Position numbers and translations under genes: made by a program
Assembly: GCA_964385175.1 (NCBI GenBank)
Contig: CAYLNL010000002.1
Span: forward strand, 186,001 to 250,000
Length of the DNA: 64,000 bases
DNA from: CAYLNL01 sp964385175
Lineage (GTDB): Bacteria; Bacteroidota; Bacteroidia; Flavobacteriales; Flavobacteriaceae
Reading direction: 5' to 3'
The notes under the pieces: generated by a model
Databases searched by the model: none
Told to the model about the DNA's origin: nothing
The model's input: only the letters and a program-made list of their open reading frames with translations
Shown: piece after piece, positions 24,130 through 31,500 of the stretch
Numbering within the stretch: the first letter of the stretch is position 1
Layout: the number at the start of each line of letters is the position of its first letter

Positions 24130-26739
24130 ATGAAATCTACCCTCTTTTACAATTCAAAAACCGGCAGTTGTCGTGCTACGTCCGCCCTGGCAGATAAGCG
24201 CAACACCTGTCATGCTAAGCCTGTCCGTCCTGGCGGACGCACTACTTGTCATTCTGAGCATGTCCGCCATAGCGGACATAGCGAACTTGTTCGCCGTGGC
24301 GAAGAACCACCTCTATCCCACATTCTCCTAACAATAGCCCTAACGTTTTGCCTCACCACAGCCGCCTACTCGCAAACCAGCTTTGGCGGAATGGAAGCTG
24401 CCGGAACTACGGCCGGTACCGGTGGGAACAACACCAACTCCTATTTTGGACACCAGGCGGGATTGGTAAATACGGGAACCAATAATACTTTTATAGGAGG
24501 TGGAAGCGGAGAGGATAACACTGGGGGAAACAATAATACCTATGTGGGCTATCAAAGTGGCCGGTTTAACACGATTGGCGCGTACAATGCTTTTTTAGGA
24601 TATCAATCCGGTTTTAATAACAATGCAAACTATAACACTTTTTTGGGTGCCTATAGCGGATATGCAAATACCTCCGGGGTTTCCAATACTTTTATAGGAT
24701 ATAATAGCGGTCATGACAACACTACGGGAGGTAGCAATACTTTTATAGGCGGAGGCAGCGGACTTAATAATACCACGGGGGAAGGTAATACATTCATCGG
24801 AGTTCAAAGCGGTGTCATAAATGAAACCGGAAGCTACAATGCTTTTCTCGGTAATAATAGTGGCCTTTTCAATACCGGAAGTTACAATGCTTTTATCGGG
24901 TGTCAAAGTGGGCTAGGTAATGGAAACGGTTCAAATAATGCAGCTTTAGGTTATGAAGCAGGCTACAGTACGGTAGGTTCAAATAATATCTCTTTAGGGT
25001 TTCAGGCGGGAAGGCAGGCATCGGGTTCTAACAATGTCTTTTTAGGTTACCAGGCAGGCTATAATGAACTCGGCTCCAACCTCCTCTATATCGAAAACTC
25101 CGATAGCGCTTCGCCGCTTATCTGGGGAGATTTTGCCAATGACCTGCTGCGGTTTAACGGCAGCGTAGCCATTGCCACCCTCCCCCAAAACGACACCCTT
25201 AGCCGTGTACTGGTTTCCGATACCGATGGCAACCTCCACTGGCGGGACGACACCACCTTACGAGACAACCATGAGTTCCCCAGCTACCCTGCCAGCGCAG
25301 GCGATGGAGGGGGTATCACCAATGCCTATTTCGGGCACCAGGCCGGCTTGCTCAACACCGGCACCCACAACACCTTTATCGGCAACAGCAGCGGGCTTGC
25401 CACCACCACCGGCTACGAAAACAGCAGCCTCGGTTCCCGCACCTTAGAAAACAACACCACCGGCGCCCGCAATACCGCCAACGGGGTCTATACCCTTTTT
25501 GCTAACACCACCGGCAATGAAAACACTGCTGTAGGCTATGCCGCCATGGGCTTTAACACCGCCGGCATTGGGAATACCGCTACCGGTGTCCGCGCCCTTC
25601 TGAATAACACTGATGGCATATATAATACTGCCGTAGGATACCAGGCGTTACACTCAAATCAATCCGGGGTGGACAATGTAGCTATGGGCCACGATGTTCT
25701 CTATAGCAATACATCTGGCAATCATAACATAGCCCTCGGCAGAGACGCATTAGCCCTTAACACCACTGGGTCTGGCAACGTTGCCATTGGCTATACGGCA
25801 GGGCCCACAGTTGGAAATAATACCCTGCAAAATACGGTTGCCATAGGATATGCCGCTACCGTGCAGGGCAATAACGCCATCGTGTTAGGAAATAACGCCC
25901 AGGCGCAGGGAGCTAATGCAATGGCACTGGGAAATGGCGCCCTTGCCAATGCCAACCAAGTTCGCATAGGAAACTCCTCTATAATGAGTATAGGAGGTTA
26001 CCAACCCTGGTCTAACCTCTCCGACGGCCGGTTTAAGAAGGAAGTACGGGAAGACATTCCCGGCCTGGCTTTTATAGAACAACTACGCCCTGTAAGCTAC
26101 CAGTTAGACGCCCCCAAACTCAACCAATTCCTCAAAAAAGAGCCCTCTAACACTAACGGCGAAGCCAAAGCGGCAACAACCAGCAGAAGAAATGTTGGCT
26201 TTTTAGCCCAGGAAGTAGAACAGGTGCTCACCAAAAACGGGTACGCTCCCATAGGCGTAGAAACCCCTCAGAGCGAAAACGACCTGTACAGCCTTCGTTA
26301 CAGTGAGTTCGTGGTGCCCCTAACCAAAGCGGTGCAGGAACTAAGCACATTGGTAAAAACCCTTCAACAACAAAACGAAGCCCAGCAACAACGAATAGAA
26401 ACCTTAGAGCGGCTGGTAGGTACAGCTGCCATACCCGAGCTTAGTGACAAAACCACTTCCACGGAAGCCCTTCCGCAGGGCATAGCCCTTTACCAAAATG
26501 CCCCCAACCCCTTTACTCAAACCACGGTGATTGGCGCTCAAGTTCCCGAAAACGTGCAACAAGCCAAAATCGTAGTCTATAATTTACAAGGACTGGAGTT
26601 GGCAAGCTACCCGCTTCGGGAACGGGGAAAAGTAACCGTGGAAATATCGGGCAAACGTTTCCCCGCGGGTATGTACCTGTACGCACTGGTGGCAGACGGG
26701 AAAGTTATTGATACTAAAAAAATGCTCCTCACAAACTAA
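24130..26739 (+). CDS. T9SS-secreted beta-helix repeat protein with S74 intramolecular chaperone domain
   Basis: An 869-residue predicted surface protein. The hydrophobic secretion segment ILLTIALTFCLTTAAYSQ lies unusually late (residues 64-81), behind a repeat-derived stretch. Two blocks of 14-18-residue repeats follow (about 90-330 and 390-620) with cores like NTFIGGGSG, YNAFLGYQSG and NTAVGYAAM, which suggest a trimeric YadA-head-like or beta-helical fibre. An S74 chaperone/peptidase domain starts at SDGRFKKEVRED, with Ser631/Lys636 in the positions of the self-cleavage dyad. The C-terminus (about 785-869, LYQNAPNPFTQTTVIG to KKMLLTN) is a type A T9SS sorting domain. It follows the susE terminator; a link to starch use is positional only. 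Confidence 0.85.
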   Translation: MKSTLFYNSKTGSCRATSALADKRNTCHAKPVRPGGRTTCHSEHVRHSGHSELVRRGEEPPLSHILLTIALTFCLTTAAYSQTSFGGMEAAGTTAGTGGNNTNSYFGHQAGLVNTGTNNTFIGGGSGEDNTGGNNNTYVGYQSGRFNTIGAYNAFLGYQSGFNNNANYNTFLGAYSGYANTSGVSNTFIGYNSGHDNTTGGSNTFIGGGSGLNNTTGEGNTFIGVQSGVINETGSYNAFLGNNSGLFNTGSYNAFIGCQSGLGNGNGSNNAALGYEAGYSTVGSNNISLGFQAGRQASGSNNVFLGYQAGYNELGSNLLYIENSDSASPLIWGDFANDLLRFNGSVAIATLPQNDTLSRVLVSDTDGNLHWRDDTTLRDNHEFPSYPASAGDGGGITNAYFGHQAGLLNTGTHNTFIGNSSGLATTTGYENSSLGSRTLENNTTGARNTANGVYTLFANTTGNENTAVGYAAMGFNTAGIGNTATGVRALLNNTDGIYNTAVGYQALHSNQSGVDNVAMGHDVLYSNTSGNHNIALGRDALALNTTGSGNVAIGYTAGPTVGNNTLQNTVAIGYAATVQGNNAIVLGNNAQAQGANAMALGNGALANANQVRIGNSSIMSIGGYQPWSNLSDGRFKKEVREDIPGLAFIEQLRPVSYQLDAPKLNQFLKKEPSNTNGEAKAATTSRRNVGFLAQEVEQVLTKNGYAPIGVETPQSENDLYSLRYSEFVVPLTKAVQELSTLVKTLQQQNEAQQQRIETLERLVGTAAIPELSDKTTSTEALPQGIALYQNAPNPFTQTTVIGAQVPENVQQAKIVVYNLQGLELASYPLRERGKVTVEISGKRFPAGMYLYALVADGKVIDTKKMLLTN
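24172..24309 (+). repeat. palindrome-rich repeat translated inside the 5' part of the surface-protein gene
   Basis: Three units starting TGTCRTGCTA- or TGTCATTCTGAGC-like sequences carry hairpins such as GTCCG-tcctgg-CGGAC, GTCCGC-cata-GCGGAC and TTCGC-cgtg-GCGAA. The array keeps the reading frame open and encodes residues ~15-60 (CHAKPVRPGG, CHSEHVRHSGHSELVRRGEE). It resembles intergenic repeat families of Bacteroidota rather than coding sequence. Confidence 0.65.
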
Positions 26740-26759
26740 GTATGAATTATGAATTTTCT

Positions 26760-26850
26760 CTGCGTCTTAGCGTCTCTGCGCGAAACCATAGCGCACGCAG
26801 CGGTTTTTATAACCGCAAAGCACACCAGGGAGACGAAAAGCCCACAAAGT
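26760..26850. repeat. intergenic repeat of the CTCTGCGTCTTAGCGTCTCTGCG type
   Basis: The 238-bp gap between two T9SS genes holds a CTGCGTC/GCGTCTCTGCGCG stretch and, 50 bases on, CCGCAAAGCACACCAGGGAGACG, in roughly inverted arrangement. Near 26740 and 26935-26960 are several copies of AATTATGAATT. This looks like generic dispersed repeat material; no promoter or gene was recognised here. Confidence 0.4.
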
Positions 26851-26977
26851 AAGTATGAACGTAGAAATTACAAAATACCAAATCAACAAGGTTGGTAACC
26901 ACATGAACAGAACTCATAACCGCATACTAAATTTATAATTCAGAATTATGAATTGATAATTAGTAAAATACTTCATC

Positions 26978-29900
26978 ATGAAAAAAGTTTTATACCTTCT
27001 GGCATTTCTTTCCGCTTCCCTGGCTCCTGCCCAGCAGCAAACCGCTACCTTTTCCATCAACCCTCTTTTTTTCGGCGAAAATGAGCAAATCACTGTAACC
27101 GTTTCCGGCGTAAACCCCACGCTGTGGAACGCAGGGCAGCCCAATAATATCTACCTCTGGGCATGGTCGTTCGACCTGAACGACGCTAACAGCATGGATT
27201 CTCCTACCAACGGAACCTGGTCAAATTCCAATGAAAGCCAGCAACTCACCAATAACGGCGATGGCACCTACAGCATCACCTTTACCCCAACCGCCCTGTT
27301 CCAGCGAACCGGCATAGGGCGTATTGGCATGTTGGTAAAAGCCGATAATGGCACGGGCGACAAAAAATCGCAGGATTATTTTGCAGAAGTTGGTGCCTAC
27401 CAGCTTATTCTCAACAATCCTTCTGCTATGCGTACCATTGTGAGCGCCGGGGAAACCCTTACCATTTCTGCCCAAACCTCCCTGCCTTCCGATTTTGTGC
27501 TGCGGGCCAATGGGGTTTCAATAGACAATACCTTCAACAATACAAATTATACCTATGATTTTGTGGTAAATGCTAATACTGTTTTTGAACTGGAGGCTAC
27601 CCATGACGGGGAAACCCTCACGGAAACATTCCAGGCCGTCATTACTCCAACAGTTACTGAAGAGCCCCTTCCGCCAGGGTTGCAAGATGGCATTAACTTA
27701 GACCCCGCAGATGCTACGCACGCCACGCTGGTGCTCTACGCACCGGGGAAAGATTTTGTGCACGTTATCGGCGATTTTAGTAACTGGCAAATAGACGATG
27801 CTTACCTGATGCGAAGAGATCCCGCCACCAACCGGTTTTGGCTCGAACTTACCGGGTTAACGCCCCAGCACAACCATCTCTATCAATACCTGGTAGAATT
27901 TACCATCAATGTGGCAGACCCTTATTCTACCACTATCTTAGATGAATTTAACGACCCTTATATAGATGCGCTTACCTATCCCGATTTGCCTGCCTACCCA
28001 TCCGGGCTTACCACGGAACCCGTAACTGTTTTGCGCACCGGCGATCCCGACTATGTATGGCAAACCCCCGTCTTCCAGGCGCCTGCTCGTACCGATTTGG
28101 TGATTTACGAGCTGCTCCTGCGCGATTTTGACGCCCTGCACAGTTTTGATGCGGTGCGAAACCGGTTAGACTACCTCCAGGCCCTGGGGGTAAACGCCAT
28201 TGAGCTGATGCCCGTAAGCGAGTTTGACGGCAACGAAAGCTGGGGCTACAACCCCTCCTTTCACATGGCATTAGATAAATACTACGGTACCCGGGATGCC
28301 TTTAAACAACTCATAGATGAATGTCACACCCGCGGCATAGCGGTTATTATAGACGTGGTGTATAACCATGCTACCGGTCAAAACCCCTATTACCGCCTCT
28401 GGAACACCTTAAACGGCGGCACCGGCGGGCAGGCTACTGCCGAAAACCCGTTTTTCAACGCCACCGCCACTCATTCCTACAGTGTATTCAACGATTTCAA
28501 CCACCAGTCGGCGGCTACACAACAGTATGTAAACCGAACGCTGACGTATTGGATTGAGGAATTTCATATAGACGGGTTTCGCTGGGACCTCACCAAAGGG
28601 TTTACCCAAAACTGCACCAGCTCTGAAAGCTGCACCAATAATTACCAGGCAGACCGGGTAGCGGTATTGCAACAATATGCTGATGTACAATGGGCTGCCA
28701 ATCCGAATTTTTACGTGATTTTTGAGCACCTGGGAGTGGGCGGTTCTGCCAATGAGGAAACGGAGTGGGTAAACTACCGTCTTGGTGAGGGCAAAGGCAT
28801 TATGGTATGGAACAAACTCACCGGGCCTTATAACGAAGCTACCATGGGTTTTCACAGTGGCGGCATCTCTAATTTTTCGGGAGTTTCTTACAAAACCCGC
28901 GGGTGGACGTCTCCCTCCAGTGTAGCTTACATGGAAAGCCATGACGAGGAGCGCCTCATGTACCGCAATCTCCAATCGGGCAATGCAAGCGGCTCATATA
29001 ATGTAAAGAATCTGGGCACTGCCTTAGATAGAATGAAAACGGCGGGCGCTTTTTTCTTTACCGTTCCGGGTCCTAAAATGCTCTGGCAATTCGGGGAGTT
29101 GGGCTATGATTATTCTATTGAATTAAACGGAAGGATAGGCAATAAACCCATCCGCTGGGATTATTATGATGAGCCTAACCGGAAAGCGTTGTATGATATT
29201 TGGGCGATTCTCATCAACTTAAAGAAAAACGAACCTATTTTTAAAACCAATACTTTTACGCTGGATGTGGCGAACGCCAATGGCTTAAAGAAAATTCAGC
29301 TTACTCTTGACAGCGCTGCGCCCGGGGAACTCCGATACGTTACCATCATCGGCAACTTTGGCGTAACGGCGCAAAATATTAACCCTGCCTTCCAGCAAAC
29401 CGGGGTGTGGTATAATTTCCTGAACGGGAATTTGAAACATATTGTTACCAATACCACGGCCACCATTAACCTGCAACCGGGAGAGTTCCGGATTTATGGC
29501 GACCAGCCTACTGCGTTGCTTCCCAACAACAACCCGCCCGATGAAGATAGCGATGGCGTGTTAGACGCCTATGATACCTGCGCGGGCACCACGTTGGGAG
29601 CGGTGGTAAATGTGAATGGATGTGAAGTATTTACGCTTCCTGTAAACAATTTTACCCTTGTAGCTTCTGATGAAACCTGCTCGTCTGCCAATAATGGACA
29701 GGTGCAGCTTACCGCCCAGCAGGCGCTCCAATACACGGCGGTTCTTACCGGCGGTGGCATAAACCAGGCGTTTGACTTTACTTCTTCGGTGAGTTTCACA
29801 AACCTGCCTGCCGGCAACTATGAGGTATGTGTTACAGTGGCTGCACAAGCCGGTTTCTTGCGTTGTTTTAGTGTTGCAATAGGCGAGCCTCAACCCCTGT

Positions 29901-30358
29901 CTGTTTTGTCAAAAGTAGATACTGGCTCGAAAAATGTATCGCTTTTGCTTTCCGGGGGCGAGGTATATTATGTGGAATTGAACGGGGTCTTGGTAATGAC
30001 TACCTCAGAAGCTACTGTAACAGTGGCGTTGCCAGCTACTCACAATCAACTTAAAATAACCACCGATAAAGATTGCCAGGGAGCGTATAGTGAGCTCATT
30101 CTCCTGTCAGATGAGATGTTGGTGTATCCCAATCCCTTCACCGATTCTATAACGTTACAGGTGGGAGCGGCTGCAGAGAAAGATGGTATGGCAACCATTT
30201 CTATATACGCCTATACGGGGCAGTTGGTGTTTTCGGAAAAACAGCCCATGGAGGGAGATAAACTTACCCTTCATGTAAACACGCTCCCCAAAGGGAATTA
30301 TCTCCTGGTGGTAAAGATTGGGGATTTTGTACAAAATCATAAAATCATGAAACAATGA
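26978..30358 (+). CDS. T9SS-secreted multidomain alpha-amylase (GH13)
   Basis: A 1126-residue secreted enzyme. Order: signal peptide (to about 18); two Ig/E-set-like modules (about 20-225); a CBM48-like module with VHVIGDFSNWQIDDAYLM (about 240-330); the GH13 barrel (about 365-770) with DVVYNHATG, Asp537 in GFRWDLTKG, Glu583 in VIFEHLG and Asp656 in MESHDEERL; a calcium-binding thrombospondin-3-like stretch (DEDSDGVLDAYDTC, about 862); a ~160-residue module starting LPVNNFTLVASDETC; and a type A T9SS sorting domain (VYPNPFTDSITLQV to HKIMKQ). It should cut starch at the cell surface for SusCDE. Its stop overlaps the next lipoprotein gene by 4 bp. Its tail resembles that of the metallopeptidase at 54366-58178. 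Confidence 0.93.
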   Translation: MKKVLYLLAFLSASLAPAQQQTATFSINPLFFGENEQITVTVSGVNPTLWNAGQPNNIYLWAWSFDLNDANSMDSPTNGTWSNSNESQQLTNNGDGTYSITFTPTALFQRTGIGRIGMLVKADNGTGDKKSQDYFAEVGAYQLILNNPSAMRTIVSAGETLTISAQTSLPSDFVLRANGVSIDNTFNNTNYTYDFVVNANTVFELEATHDGETLTETFQAVITPTVTEEPLPPGLQDGINLDPADATHATLVLYAPGKDFVHVIGDFSNWQIDDAYLMRRDPATNRFWLELTGLTPQHNHLYQYLVEFTINVADPYSTTILDEFNDPYIDALTYPDLPAYPSGLTTEPVTVLRTGDPDYVWQTPVFQAPARTDLVIYELLLRDFDALHSFDAVRNRLDYLQALGVNAIELMPVSEFDGNESWGYNPSFHMALDKYYGTRDAFKQLIDECHTRGIAVIIDVVYNHATGQNPYYRLWNTLNGGTGGQATAENPFFNATATHSYSVFNDFNHQSAATQQYVNRTLTYWIEEFHIDGFRWDLTKGFTQNCTSSESCTNNYQADRVAVLQQYADVQWAANPNFYVIFEHLGVGGSANEETEWVNYRLGEGKGIMVWNKLTGPYNEATMGFHSGGISNFSGVSYKTRGWTSPSSVAYMESHDEERLMYRNLQSGNASGSYNVKNLGTALDRMKTAGAFFFTVPGPKMLWQFGELGYDYSIELNGRIGNKPIRWDYYDEPNRKALYDIWAILINLKKNEPIFKTNTFTLDVANANGLKKIQLTLDSAAPGELRYVTIIGNFGVTAQNINPAFQQTGVWYNFLNGNLKHIVTNTTATINLQPGEFRIYGDQPTALLPNNNPPDEDSDGVLDAYDTCAGTTLGAVVNVNGCEVFTLPVNNFTLVASDETCSSANNGQVQLTAQQALQYTAVLTGGGINQAFDFTSSVSFTNLPAGNYEVCVTVAAQAGFLRCFSVAIGEPQPLSVLSKVDTGSKNVSLLLSGGEVYYVELNGVLVMTTSEATVTVALPATHNQLKITTDKDCQGAYSELILLSDEMLVYPNPFTDSITLQVGAAAEKDGMATISIYAYTGQLVFSEKQPMEGDKLTLHVNTLPKGNYLLVVKIGDFVQNHKIMKQ

Positions 30359-31044
30359 AACGCATAAAGCTATCTTTTCTGGTACTGCTATTCATGGGTG
30401 CGCTCGCCTGCGGGGGCGGGAACGACTCACCCCCGCCGCCGCCCTCTGCCGCTACCCTTATTTTCCCGGAAGACAATACCGAGTGTAATGAGGGGGTGGT
30501 GGTATCGCCTACACAAAGTACGGTTACTTTTATGTGGAATGCGGCGGAAAATGCCGATTCTTATACCTTGAGTGTGCTAAACCTGGATACGGGCAGCAGC
30601 CAAACGTTCAACACCAATAATACCCAGCAAGAGGTTACATTGCTTCGGGGTGTTCCGTATGCCTGGCGGGTAATTTCTAAAGCTAACGGGGTTAGCCAAA
30701 CGGCAGAGAGCGCTGAATGGAGGTTTTATAATGCCGGGGCGGCGGTTCAAAACTACGCTCCGTTTCCTGCTGCGGTGGTGAGCCCTGCTATGGGGGTAGC
30801 TGTAAACGCTGTGGGCGGCATGGTAACGCTTTCCTGGACGGCGAGCGATGTGGATGGGGATATTACCGGTTATGAGGTATATGCAGGCACCGTTAACCCG
30901 CCGGTTGCGCTGGCAGGAAATTCCACAGCTGCTACGTTGAATGTTGCTGTAACTTCGGGGACTGTTTACTACTGGCAGGTGGTTACGAATGATGCGGAGG
31001 GAAATAGTTCTTTTTCGGATGTGTTTGAATTTAGGGTAAATTAG
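30355..31044 (+). CDS. Fn3-like lipoprotein paired with the T9SS amylase
   Basis: A 229-residue lipoprotein (lipobox GALAC, then GGGND and a Pro-rich linker). Two Ig/fibronectin-III-like domains follow: about 33-125 with TLIFPEDNTECNEGV, STVTFMWNAAENADSYTL and EWRFYNAG, and about 135-229 with VTLSWTASDVDGDITGYEV and VYYWQVVTND. ATGA overlap with the amylase gene implies coupled translation. A clear paralogue with the same domain order is encoded at 53686-54369, also overlapping a T9SS-enzyme gene. A role as surface anchor or partner for the secreted enzyme is my inference; no function is known to me. Confidence 0.85.
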   Translation: MKRIKLSFLVLLFMGALACGGGNDSPPPPPSAATLIFPEDNTECNEGVVVSPTQSTVTFMWNAAENADSYTLSVLNLDTGSSQTFNTNNTQQEVTLLRGVPYAWRVISKANGVSQTAESAEWRFYNAGAAVQNYAPFPAAVVSPAMGVAVNAVGGMVTLSWTASDVDGDITGYEVYAGTVNPPVALAGNSTAATLNVAVTSGTVYYWQVVTNDAEGNSSFSDVFEFRVN

Positions 31045-31088
31045 GGGTAGGGAGAATTTCGAGTAGTTGGTAAGGAAGGGATGCCGTT

Positions 31089-31206
31089 ACATGCCCGTGT
31101 GTGCACTTACGCGCACGGAGGCGCCTCTGCTGTAAATACTACCCGAAAGGATTCGGGAGCGCGGGGTTACGCGTGGTACGAGTTGGGAGGCGGGCACTGG
31201 TGGGGG
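31089..31206 (+). repeat. GC-rich dispersed repeat R5 (downstream of the restriction cassette)
   Basis: Shares GTGGTACGAG, GGAGGC and GGCAC blocks in the same order with R1-R4 at 41.6-45.1 kb, and a CGCGCACGGAGGCGCC-like block with R4. It contains an inserted palindrome (CCCGAA-agga-TTCGGG, 31142-31157). It lies directly beyond the 3' end of the restriction genes. Confidence 0.5.
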
Positions 31207-31224
31207 ATATTTTTTTGCGAGGGG

Positions 31225-31500
31225 CTAATGAATTTCAACACGATTTTCATTTTTGTTCCAAAAATCTTCTATGGTGAAATTCTTCACTTCGGGTTTGTTC
31301 TCTAAGCGAATTGGTAAATCGTCAAGTGAAAAGCCACGACGTGTGAGTTCATCTGTTTTCATAAAATTTTCTTCGGCATGGTGTAGGTCTTTGCCAAGCA
31401 CAAAGAAATGCCTATACCCTGAACGGGTCATAAAAATATATTCTTTCAGGTTTTCTCTGTCTTTGAGGTTTGCCCAAAGAATTTCTTTTTCATCAGTCAT
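31225..31500 (-). CDS. small protein linked to the type IIG restriction gene
   Basis: A 91-residue soluble, acidic protein (MTDEKEILWANLKDRENL start; HHAEENFMKTDELTRRGFSLDDLP in the middle). The ATG at 31500 overlaps the restriction gene's stop by 8 bp; ATGs 9 and 12 bases upstream are alternatives. I do not recognise the family. The tight overlap and matching low-GC composition imply that it travels with and is co-expressed with the restriction enzyme, possibly as an accessory or control factor (inference). Confidence 0.65.
   Translation of the reverse strand: MTDEKEILWANLKDRENLKEYIFMTRSGYRHFFVLGKDLHHAEENFMKTDELTRRGFSLDDLPIRLENKPEVKNFTIEDFWNKNENRVEIH

Noticed and set aside
24420..25960. Regularly repeated DNA that might suggest a repeat array or CRISPR
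   Set aside because: The periodicity is at protein level (14-18-residue repeats in one long frame); DNA units vary in length and sequence and there are no spacers.
24130..26739. Tail-fibre-like S74 domain as evidence of a prophage
   Set aside because: The protein has a T9SS sorting domain and stands alone between starch-use genes; no phage structural or replication genes are nearby.
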